From assembly GCA_040004415.1 (NCBI GenBank), contig JBDUAY010000086.1, positions 1 through 15,997 of the forward strand: a stretch of DNA of 15,997 nucleotides. Direction: 5' to 3'. This document shows positions 1-6,856 of this stretch, in pieces (position 1 is the stretch's first letter; each line of letters opens with the position of its first letter). A program made the translations under genes and the position numbers. The notes below the pieces were generated by a model. It saw nothing but the letters and a program-made list of their open reading frames with translations, was not told the DNA's origin and did no database searches. This DNA comes from JACMLD01 sp040004415 (GTDB lineage Bacteria > Bacteroidota > Bacteroidia > Chitinophagales > Chitinophagaceae).

Positions 1-1332
1 CGGCACGATTGCTTCTTTTTTTCCCGGCTCTTTTTCTTTTATCGCTGGCTTTTTTCCGGCTATTTTTTTTATTGTCTTTTCTTCGTCCCTGCTTGTTTTA
101 TCTTCTGATGGAAGTATCACCGGCGCCGGGTTTACATGAAGCGGTTCTGCTATTATGGGATTGATTGGTACCGGGCCGCCATGTTCGTCCAATTGCATGC
201 GTTTTGTTGTATCTGTCTTTGCAACCAGTGGTTGTATACCGGCAGGCTTGCTGCCCATTTTAATAAATGCAAAAATCAACAGCAACCCCACCAGCCCGAT
301 TCCTGCCAGCACATACGGCGATTTTTTGTTCTGCAAAATCTTTTGATCGAACTTTTGCATCACTGTTGTAGGGGGTACAACAGATTCCATCCTTGTTTCA
401 AAAGAAGACGACAGTACGGTGGCGTTTTTTGAGTTAAATCCACCTGTTACCGGCGCCTCACGTGTTTCATATAAAGGTTGCGCAGCGGGGGCCAGTATGC
501 TTAAATCAATGTCTTTGTACCCAGGAAAGGCGGCGAGCAATGACTGTTGCATTTCCCTGGCATCTGTAAAACGGTTTTCCGGTTTTTTTTCCAGCGCCTT
601 CATTACAATATTGCTCAGCGCCGGTGGCACCGATGCGTTCAACGCTTTTAACTGGGCAGGTTTTTTTTTCATGATGTCCTGCATCAGGTTATAGTCAGAC
701 GTATTGGAAAAAGGCAATGTCCCGGAAAGCAACTCATACATGGTAATGCCGGCTGCATAAATATCGGATGCTACTGATGGCTCTTTGCCTTCAATAATTT
801 CAGGGGCCATAAACGCTACCGTACCAATAACGCGGTTCACCTGTGTCAGCTTTTGTTCTCCTGCAATTTTGGCGATGCCAAAATCCATCAGCTTCACCGT
901 GCCCTCTGCGGTCATTATCAGGTTGGATGGTTTAATATCGCGGTGTGTAATACCTTTTTTATGTGCGTGCTGCAATCCTTCCAGCACCTGCAAAAACATG
1001 GCTACAATGGTCTTTACGGGCAATGTTTTATGCGCGCGCGCCAATTCGTCCAGGTTTTTTCCTTCTACATATTCCATCACCATAAAATATTGACTATCCT
1101 GCTCAATAAAGTTATAGATGACGGCAATATTGGGATGCAGCAGGCGTGCCAATACCTGTGCTTCTTTTTTAAATCTTTCCAGTACATGAGGTTGCCGTAT
1201 CATGGAAGTATGCAGCATTTTTAAAGCAACTTCACGGCCCAGTACATTGTCAACAGCTTTATATACGATGCCCATTCCGCCCTCTCCCAGGTGCGATACT
1301 ATTTTATAATTTTGTACGTATTGTCCAATCAT
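1..1332 (-). CDS. Transmembrane Ser/Thr protein kinase (Hanks type), C-terminus beyond window
   Basis: Phosphorylates proteins on Ser/Thr from the inner face of the cytoplasmic membrane. Reading from ATG at 1332, the frame stays open for 444 codons to position 1, so the end is missing. Visible: Gly-rich loop LGEGGMG (about residues 15-21), ATP-binding Lys38 in EVALK, catalytic HRDIKPSN (Asp132), DFG (Asp150-Gly152), and an activation segment with GT...MAPE. After the kinase domain (about 8-270) comes a linker, one membrane helix (about 339-358) and a Pro-, then Lys/Glu-rich extracytoplasmic tail with no domain I recognise. The start is firm: it overlaps the phosphatase stop in an ATGA, which suggests translational coupling as last known gene of the operon. 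It resembles the kinase at 2233-3435, so the two may be paralogues. Substrates are unknown. Confidence 0.93.
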   Translation of the reverse strand, partial: MIGQYVQNYKIVSHLGEGGMGIVYKAVDNVLGREVALKMLHTSMIRQPHVLERFKKEAQVLARLLHPNIAVIYNFIEQDSQYFMVMEYVEGKNLDELARAHKTLPVKTIVAMFLQVLEGLQHAHKKGITHRDIKPSNLIMTAEGTVKLMDFGIAKIAGEQKLTQVNRVIGTVAFMAPEIIEGKEPSVASDIYAAGITMYELLSGTLPFSNTSDYNLMQDIMKKKPAQLKALNASVPPALSNIVMKALEKKPENRFTDAREMQQSLLAAFPGYKDIDLSILAPAAQPLYETREAPVTGGFNSKNATVLSSSFETRMESVVPPTTVMQKFDQKILQNKKSPYVLAGIGLVGLLLIFAFIKMGSKPAGIQPLVAKTDTTKRMQLDEHGGPVPINPIIAEPLHVNPAPVILPSEDKTSRDEEKTIKKIAGKKPAIKEKEPGKKEAIVP

Positions 1333-2228
1333 GGTAAATCAATTTCTTTTGTAACAGGTAATACGGGCAACGCAAAATCACCGGTTTCTTTCACGGGCGT
1401 TACTGCTGCCACGCTTGTTTTCTCTGCGAGTATCACTGTAATATTATCATGTCCGCCCCGCCTTTTTGCTTCGGCTACTAATTTTTCAGCTCCTTCTTCA
1501 ACAGGTTTATCATTTACAATGCCTGCTATTTCTACGTCTTCCAGGTAATCGTACAAACCATCAGAACAAATTATCAGCCGGTCGTTTTCTTCAAATAAGA
1601 AATCGCATTTGCCAGTGTCTACGCGTATTTGTGGTTTGGTACCCATGGCGTTGGTAAGGATATTGCGCTGCGGATGTTTTGCTGCTTCTGCTGCTGTAAT
1701 GGTGCCTGCTTTTATCAGTTCCTGCACATAGGTATGATCGGTCGTAATTCTTCCGATGATGTTCTTTTTGATCACATAGGCCCGGCTATCACCAACATGC
1801 GCATAATATACTTGTTTGCCGGTAACAATTAAAGCCGTACAGGTAGTACCCATTCCTTTTTTTGATGTATCCGCGGCAGCCGCAGCCAATATATTTTTAT
1901 TGGCGAGCGTAAATACTTTCGCCAGTGTTTTTTCAATGCTGCCATGTACACTTTTAAAATATTCTGTGCTGATGATATCAGTCGCCATCTTACTGGCTAC
2001 TTCGCCCGCCTGGTGTCCGCCCATACCATCGGCCACCATCAGGATACAGCCTTTCTCAAGCGTAATGCCTGCATCTGCAATACGAAGGAACAAACCGGCA
2101 TCTTCATTGTTGGTACGAATGTTTCCAAGATCCGTGCGCACCACTACTTTCATGTTCGCTGCATCCGCTGGCCGCTGAACGGCGTTCGCTTCCTCTTTTT
2201 TCTTTCCGAAAAAATTTATCCAGGGCAT
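1329..2228 (-). CDS. PP2C-family Ser/Thr protein phosphatase
   Basis: Metal-dependent phosphatase (PPM family) that would remove phosphate from Ser/Thr set by the adjacent kinases. 299 aa, no signal peptide or membrane helix, so cytoplasmic. PPM motifs in order: NNED (40-43), ADGMGGH (66-72), GTTCTA (127-132), VGDSRAY (145-151), SDGLYDYL (222-229) and GGHDN (258-262). The Asp residues of the two-metal site (Asp43, Asp67, Asp223, Asp261) are all present, so it should be active. The basic N-terminal 25 residues and the last 30 residues lie outside the fold. It sits between two kinases: its start is 4 nt after the upstream kinase stop, and its TGA overlaps the ATG of the downstream kinase. Kinase-phosphatase pairing of this kind is known from PknB/PrpC and PpkA/PppA loci. 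Function is secure; substrates are inferred. Confidence 0.95.
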   Translation of the reverse strand: MPWINFFGKKKEEANAVQRPADAANMKVVVRTDLGNIRTNNEDAGLFLRIADAGITLEKGCILMVADGMGGHQAGEVASKMATDIISTEYFKSVHGSIEKTLAKVFTLANKNILAAAAADTSKKGMGTTCTALIVTGKQVYYAHVGDSRAYVIKKNIIGRITTDHTYVQELIKAGTITAAEAAKHPQRNILTNAMGTKPQIRVDTGKCDFLFEENDRLIICSDGLYDYLEDVEIAGIVNDKPVEEGAEKLVAEAKRRGGHDNITVILAEKTSVAAVTPVKETGDFALPVLPVTKEIDLP

Positions 2229-2232
2229 GATT

Positions 2233-3435
2233 TTAATCTTTTATTTTATCAAGATTGTATTGATACGAATTGCGGTTGGTACTAAAATCAACCCACACCG
2301 TTTTATCTGTATAGCCGTCTGCATGTAATGTGAAAGATATTGTTTCATTTTCCCTGCCTTTTATTTCATACGGTACTGCCTGGCGTGTTCCATTGGAAAA
2401 AATAATGACCGCATTTTCGATACCGGGCACTTCAATTAATTTCTTTAACATACCTGTCTCCGCATTTGGCGGCAACGGATCAATTATCGCTGTTGTTTGC
2501 AAAAAATAAAATGTAATAAGGATAAAAGCAAGAACAAATGCTCCCCCGTACCAATACATTTTCTTTGACGATGGCAACTTTGGTATCGCCGGCCGGTGAA
2601 ATTTTGGTATGCTGACAGATTCAAACACAGATTGTTTATGGCCTTCCAGTAGTGTTACTATTTCTTTTGCCGACATGCGCGCTGCAGGATTGGCGCGTAG
2701 GTTTTTTTCAATCAGCGTCTGCAACTTTTCCGAAACTTTTGGTACCAATAATTTTGGATTGGTAAACGTTGCTTTTATAATCTTTGAACGCAACGCCATC
2801 GTATTGCTGGCTTCAAACGGCATATAGCCAGTCACCAGTTCATATGCCAACACTGCCAGGCTCCAGATGTCTGACTTTAATTCCACCTTATTTTCAAACT
2901 GTTCCGGCGCCATGTATTCAGTTGTGCCGACTACAAAACCCAATTGCGTAAGCTTGGGCGTGTACTTATTTTTAGCAATGCCGAAGTCAAGCATTTTAAC
3001 CATTCCGTCTGATTGTATTTTGAAATTCTGCGGCTTGATGTCGCGGTGCAGAATTTCTTTTTCGTGCAGGTACGCGAGTGCTTTTGCAATTTGCAATACA
3101 ACGTTTTCTGTTTCCGCGCTGGATAATTTTCCTTTTCCTTGCAGGCAAACATCCAGCGTCTCGCCTTCTACATATTCCATCACAATACAAGGCGTTTGCG
3201 AAACAATGGAATAATTATATAACCTGGCAATATTGGGATGGCTGACGCTCGATTGTATATACGCCTCATTTTTGAAACGGTCGGCCATTTCTTTCTGGTG
3301 TAACACTTTTACCGCAGCCGTACGGTTCAATGCCGGATGAAAGGCGCGGTATACATCGCCCATACCGCCAGAACCCAGCCGTTCCGCCAGGTGATAACCC
3401 GCAACTTCAGTAATCTGCATGTTTCCAGGTTTCAT
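2233..3435 (-). CDS. Transmembrane Ser/Thr protein kinase with short extracytoplasmic domain
   Basis: Hanks-type kinase, 400 aa. Catalytic domain at about 14-265: Gly-rich LGSGGMGDVY (20-29), Lys43 in AVKVL, HRDIKPQN (Asp132), DFG (150-152), GTTEYMAPE (170-178). A single membrane helix (about 294-313) is preceded by basic residues (PSSKK), giving a cytoplasmic kinase. The last 85 or so residues would be extracytoplasmic and look like a small beta-rich module ending in HADGYTDKTVWVDF. The GY and following beta strand recall PEGA-type repeats, but the match is loose and the domain is best called unknown. The ATG at 3420 (MQITEV) is an alternative start. The FHA-protease gene lies 99 nt upstream, the PP2C gene 4 nt downstream. 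I saw no TANNTTTG promoter in the 99-nt gap, so transcription probably comes from upstream through the hairpin there. Confidence 0.94.
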   Translation of the reverse strand: MKPGNMQITEVAGYHLAERLGSGGMGDVYRAFHPALNRTAAVKVLHQKEMADRFKNEAYIQSSVSHPNIARLYNYSIVSQTPCIVMEYVEGETLDVCLQGKGKLSSAETENVVLQIAKALAYLHEKEILHRDIKPQNFKIQSDGMVKMLDFGIAKNKYTPKLTQLGFVVGTTEYMAPEQFENKVELKSDIWSLAVLAYELVTGYMPFEASNTMALRSKIIKATFTNPKLLVPKVSEKLQTLIEKNLRANPAARMSAKEIVTLLEGHKQSVFESVSIPKFHRPAIPKLPSSKKMYWYGGAFVLAFILITFYFLQTTAIIDPLPPNAETGMLKKLIEVPGIENAVIIFSNGTRQAVPYEIKGRENETISFTLHADGYTDKTVWVDFSTNRNSYQYNLDKIKD

Positions 3436-3470
3436 TGAATGATTGAAAAATGCTTGAATGAATTGTTGCT

Positions 3471-3528
3471 ATAAAAATGGCCGGGACTGTGCAGTGTTAC
3501 GGGTTAGCAACTTTACAACAGCCCCGGC
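3471..3528 (-). terminator. Intrinsic terminator or attenuator between FHA-protease and kinase genes
   Basis: Arms 3518-3528 and 3480-3490 form an 11-bp stem, GC-rich at its base, with one A:C mismatch and a 27-nt loop. On the minus strand the stem is followed directly by CATTTTTAT (3471-3479). It begins 6 nt past the protease stop codon. The loop is long for a strong terminator and the downstream kinase gene has no obvious promoter, so partial termination is more likely than a full stop. Inferred from sequence only. Confidence 0.55.
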
Positions 3529-3534
3529 ATGATA

Positions 3535-5226
3535 TTAGTTACTTGCAACTTTTTTAACACCCATCATTTCTAATCCGTATTTAATGGGAACGGCAAATGA
3601 AATCTGTGTACCGCGTGCGTCTGATTTTCCGGCAAAATAAATGCCTACCACATTCCCTTCATCATCAAACATTGGTCCACCGCTATTTCCGGCGCCTGTT
3701 GCATTGATGGTAAGCTGGTAAGAATCACCAAACGTACTATAGGTAAGATTTTTATCCGACGAGCCGGGTATGATACGGCCGATGTTGCCGGGCGTTACCG
3801 TTGGCGTTGGTACAGAAACAAAATGATTGGCGGGATTAAAAACGTCGTTGGATTTGCGTACTACAAATTCCTGCGGCGCCACACCAGGATAGCCCATCAC
3901 CGTTACCGACTGGCCGGGATGTACAGTTCCGTAATTATCTTTCATACTTACTTTCGACAATGAACCGGGTATATCTACTTTGATCATTGACACGTCATGA
4001 CTCTCTGAAGCGGTAGCCGATTGTACCGGACGGCGCAGTGTAGAATTAGCAAACACCACATTCATATAAGTATTTCTGCCTTTTATTTTTCCTGTACGCA
4101 CGGGCACACCACCCATCATGGTTGCTTCGCCGGGTACCCAGCCAAATACCATATCCGCTGAAACAGAATTGGGAACAATCACTGTTTTGCCATTCTCCCT
4201 TTTTACCAATGCACCAGGGAAAGCGGATTCATCAAAACTATAGCGCGTATTCCAGCCGTTGCCGACATGGCGGTTGGTTAAAATAAAACCATCAGACGAA
4301 ACGACAAATCCCGTTCCGCTGGCACCTGCCAACCCTACCTCCTTGCCTATCGGTACATTTTTCTTGATATCAATATAAGGCTCGTAACCACCTTCTGCAT
4401 TTTGTATGTACAGTGCCTGGTAACTTTCTTTACCTTCTGCATCGGTTACTTTTGTATAGGCATGCCACAACTCATCGCTGGTGGAAGCATCAAATATCTG
4501 CCAGCCAAACTCTATCTGAACAACGCGATCTTCATTTTCTTTTGCAATTTGTTCCGGCGTTTTTTTATTGAGCAAAGCAGAATCAACACGGGGCGGGAGC
4601 GGGCCTGGTAAAATATCACTGTGAAACAGCTGCTTGCGAAAAGCAAATCCGGCAATGGCCATTACCAGTATCAGGCCGCCTAAAGCAATACCCATACTGC
4701 TAAATGATTTTTTTCTTTCTGCTACCAGCATTCTTTCTACTGTTTGTTTGCCAAGACCTGTTTTCGCAGACTCCATACCGGTGGCGCGATTAGACACAGG
4801 CACAGGTTGCAATTCAGAAACGGTGGTGGGTTTTATGGAAGTGGGTATTTCCATTACTTTGGTTACCATCATCATATCCTGGGGGCGCGGATAAATATCA
4901 AAAGTAAAAACTGGTCCGTTGTTACCGAGCTGTACTACATCACCGGGGTTTAAAGAAGCATTTCCTTTTATCCTTGTCTTGTTTACAAAAATGCCATTGC
5001 GGCTGTTGTTGTCGGTAATGGAGAAACGTGGAGGGTCAGTGCTTTCCTTTACTATTTTGCCGTGTTCGCGGCTTACCACTACTTCCTTTTCCGGATCAAA
5101 CTGAATATCACTTCCGGATACCCTTCCAATGGTCAGTTCGTTTTTCTGGAAGTCAAATTCTTCTACCTGGTTGTTTTTGCTTCCGGCCGTGTGACGGATA
5201 ACAAATCTCTCGATGTTAGTGCTCAT
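3535..5226 (-). CDS. FHA domain - membrane helix - trypsin-like serine protease fusion
   Basis: 563 aa in three parts. The N-terminal FHA domain (about 30-110) keeps the phospho-threonine-binding signature: GR (34-35), SREH (52-55), NNSRNG (73-78) and IFVN. A linker of about 65 residues leads to one membrane helix (about 177-196) preceded by ERKK, so FHA is cytoplasmic. The C-terminal half is a trypsin/HtrA-like protease on the other side of the membrane: GTGFVVSSDGFILTNRHVG with His320, SHDVSMIKVD with Asp411, and GAGNSGGP with Ser515, a complete triad. No PDZ domain follows, unlike DegP/DegS, and the stretch between His and Asp (about 90 residues) is long for the fold. First gene of the kinase/phosphatase operon, so a kinase product could dock on FHA and gate the protease, or the protease could anchor an envelope complex. 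Family calls are strong; the mechanism is inference. Confidence 0.93.
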   Translation of the reverse strand: MSTNIERFVIRHTAGSKNNQVEEFDFQKNELTIGRVSGSDIQFDPEKEVVVSREHGKIVKESTDPPRFSITDNNSRNGIFVNKTRIKGNASLNPGDVVQLGNNGPVFTFDIYPRPQDMMMVTKVMEIPTSIKPTTVSELQPVPVSNRATGMESAKTGLGKQTVERMLVAERKKSFSSMGIALGGLILVMAIAGFAFRKQLFHSDILPGPLPPRVDSALLNKKTPEQIAKENEDRVVQIEFGWQIFDASTSDELWHAYTKVTDAEGKESYQALYIQNAEGGYEPYIDIKKNVPIGKEVGLAGASGTGFVVSSDGFILTNRHVGNGWNTRYSFDESAFPGALVKRENGKTVIVPNSVSADMVFGWVPGEATMMGGVPVRTGKIKGRNTYMNVVFANSTLRRPVQSATASESHDVSMIKVDIPGSLSKVSMKDNYGTVHPGQSVTVMGYPGVAPQEFVVRKSNDVFNPANHFVSVPTPTVTPGNIGRIIPGSSDKNLTYSTFGDSYQLTINATGAGNSGGPMFDDEGNVVGIYFAGKSDARGTQISFAVPIKYGLEMMGVKKVASN

Positions 5227-5625
5227 ATGTGTGTTGGTTTAGATTTAGCTATTTGTATACCATCGGTTTAAGCCGGGGGCTGTTACAGCAATTGCATTAA
5301 TGCTGCTGCATGTTTTTTCAGTGTGGAAAGGTGTGGCTTGTTCTGCGAGGATTGGATGGCCTTTCAAAATTGTATGATGTAAATAGCCTGATCAATGATC
5401 CATTTGGACAGCCTGCCGCAATCAGGAAAATGTTTCCGCACATAAGGTTATAGATTCATTATTTGCCTGTGATAACTGAATCCCGGGTGACCATTCCAAA
5501 AAGGCAACTATCCGTCAACGATAGTAGTAACTGTTAATCAATCTTTACTGCATTACATCAAAAGAAAACGTGCTGAAATAAAAATTGCATTGCCGTTCAT
5601 AAGACTGTTTTAGCGTGTCAATGGT

Positions 5626-5656
5626 CAAAACTAACATCCTGCAGCATGCATCGCAA
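5626..5656 (-). promoter_or_regulatory. Candidate promoter of the FHA-protease/kinase/phosphatase operon
   Basis: On the minus strand TTG (5654-5656), a 20-nt spacer and TAGTTTTG (5626-5633) match the Bacteroidetes sigma consensus TTTG / TANNTTTG. No closer match to the gene was seen. If used, the transcript would carry a leader of roughly 390 nt before the start at 5226. Unproven. Confidence 0.4.
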
Positions 5657-5805
5657 TAACTCATATGTATTATTTTATCGTCCTGCGATTATCGCTTATC
5701 TCTTTTCTATACTTTTTTAAAGCCGCATTACCATGCCTGTTTTACCAGGTAATGAACTTTGTTTGGCGTTCTGCAGAGCGAAGCCTCCGGCAGTTATATT
5801 GAACG

Positions 5806-5833
5806 TTGTCCCGAAATTAAATTGCTATATTCG
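5806..5833 (+). promoter_or_regulatory. Candidate pyrH promoter
   Basis: TTG (5806-5808) and TATATTCG (5826-5833, one mismatch to TANNTTTG) with a 17-nt spacer lie 18 nt before the pyrH ATG. The short spacer and the mismatch make this a moderate call. Confidence 0.4.
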
Positions 5834-5851
5834 CAGCGAATAATTTTAGCT

Positions 5852-6571
5852 ATGGCACTTAAGTACAAACGCATTTTATTGAAACTTTCAGGTGAAGCAT
5901 TGATGGGCAAAAGCGACGATGCATATGAGCCGCTGAGCGCTTCCATTTTGGCCCAATACGCTAAAGAAGTTAAAACAATAGTAGACGCAGGAACAGAAGT
6001 GGCGATTGTAATTGGTGGCGGTAATATTTACCGCGGCATGAATGAGGCCGAAACCGGTATTGAAAGGGCACAGGGGGATTATATGGGCATGCTGGCGACT
6101 GTTATCAACGGCATGGCATTGCAGGCTGCACTGGAAAAAGCGGGCGTGTTTACCCGTTTACAAAGTGCTATTAAAATGGAACAGATTGCTGAGCCATATA
6201 TCCGACGCCGCGCGATGCGCCATGTAGAAAAGGGGCGCGTGGTGATCTTCGGCGCTGGTACCGGCAATCCTTATTTTACAACTGATACTGCAGGCTCATT
6301 GCGGGCAATAGAAATAAAGGCAGAAGTTATTTTGAAAGGCACGCGGGTGGATGGCATTTACACATCAGATCCTGAAAAAGATCCCACCGCTACAAAATAT
6401 GACACCATCAGCTTTGCAGAGTGTATTTCAAAAAACCTGAAAGTGATGGATATGACGGCTTTCACATTGTGTATGGAAAATCAGCTTCCCATTATTGTTT
6501 TTGATATGAATAAGCCAGGCAATTTATTAAGGGTAGTAGAAGGTGAAAATGTTGGAACCCTGGTGAAATAA
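5852..6571 (+). CDS. pyrH: UMP kinase
   Basis: Converts UMP plus ATP to UDP in the cytoplasm, the first committed kinase step of pyrimidine nucleotide synthesis; bacterial type, amino-acid-kinase fold. 239 aa, the usual family length. Motifs: KRILLKLSGEAL (6-17), VIGGGNIYRG (53-62), GDYMGMLAT (75-83), FGAGTGNPYFTTD (133-145), and KGTRVDGIY with TSDPEKDP (162-178), which bind phosphates and nucleotide. The ATG at 5852 gives the family N-terminus MALKYKRILLKLSG. The open frame extends upstream to a TTG at 5759, but those residues are not family-like and overlap the promoter. The usual neighbours tsf and frr are not adjacent in this window; the next gene, pdxH, lies beyond a 285-nt gap. Confidence 0.97.
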   Translation: MALKYKRILLKLSGEALMGKSDDAYEPLSASILAQYAKEVKTIVDAGTEVAIVIGGGNIYRGMNEAETGIERAQGDYMGMLATVINGMALQAALEKAGVFTRLQSAIKMEQIAEPYIRRRAMRHVEKGRVVIFGAGTGNPYFTTDTAGSLRAIEIKAEVILKGTRVDGIYTSDPEKDPTATKYDTISFAECISKNLKVMDMTAFTLCMENQLPIIVFDMNKPGNLLRVVEGENVGTLVK

Positions 6572-6580
6572 ATACCGCCG

Positions 6581-6773
6581 GCCGCAGGTTAATGTCACCA
6601 ACCATTTCTTATCAATAGAACGTTGTTAAAAACGGGGCAGCGTGCCTGCTGCTGATTCTTTTTTACCACTGAGCCTGCGAATCAGCGGCATTCATAGCAC
6701 GATAGGTCTTCCCGAATAAATCTATTAATAATCTAATCCGCGCCTGTTCAAACCAAATCTGTGAACCTGCGGC
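6581..6773. repeat. Nested inverted-repeat element between pyrH and pdxH
   Basis: An outer perfect 10-bp inverted repeat, GCCGCAGGTT (6581-6590) and AACCTGCGGC (6764-6773), brackets an inner hairpin. The inner arms TGCTGCTGATTC (6647-6658) and GAATCAGCGGCA (6679-6690) pair over 12 bp with one G:U, and CGTGC (6641-6645) pairs with GCACG (6697-6701). The segments 6672-6689 and 6756-6773 also match as direct repeats at 13 of 18 positions. No open frame runs through it. It could be a dispersed intergenic repeat, a miniature element or a structured RNA. I saw no clear target-site duplication. Confidence 0.55.
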
Positions 6774-6814
6774 TAATTTTCCTTTTCATCGTCAGCATTT
6801 ATAAAACGATGCAC

Positions 6815-6822
6815 TAATTTTG
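6815..6822 (+). promoter_or_regulatory. pdxH: Candidate -7 promoter element of pdxH
   Basis: TAATTTTG is an exact TANNTTTG match, 34 nt before the pdxH ATG. No good TTTG lies at the expected -33 distance, so confidence is moderate. Confidence 0.45.
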
Positions 6823-6856
6823 TTTTGTTGCTGTTTAACAAGAAAAATATTTTATT

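Larger units (their letters stand above)
5227..5851. other. Long divergent intergenic region (FHA-protease / pyrH)
   Basis: About 625 nt with no credible coding frame on either strand. It holds a candidate minus promoter (5626-5656), a candidate pyrH promoter (5806-5833), and an inverted repeat CATTACC (5726-5732) / GGTAATG (5748-5754) whose loop can also pair CCTG with CAGG. I found no further recognisable element. The part next to the FHA-protease start is A-rich and lacks a Shine-Dalgarno, as usual in Bacteroidetes. Confidence 0.6.

Noticed and set aside
785..1224. Plus-strand open frames of 102 and 123 codons
   Set aside because: They lie antisense to the kinase domain whose motifs are intact on minus; their sequences show no domain and are complement artefacts.
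1816..2285. Plus-strand open frames of 120 and 113 codons
   Set aside because: Antisense to the PP2C gene, which has all family motifs.
1..5226. Type VI secretion regulatory cluster (PpkA/PppA/Fha)
   Set aside because: The kinase/phosphatase/FHA parts fit, but no Tss structural gene is in the window and the FHA protein carries a protease. It cannot be excluded beyond position 1.
5759..5851. Upstream TTG start extending pyrH by 31 residues
   Set aside because: The extension is not family-like, covers the promoter and precedes the standard MALKYKRILLKLSG start.
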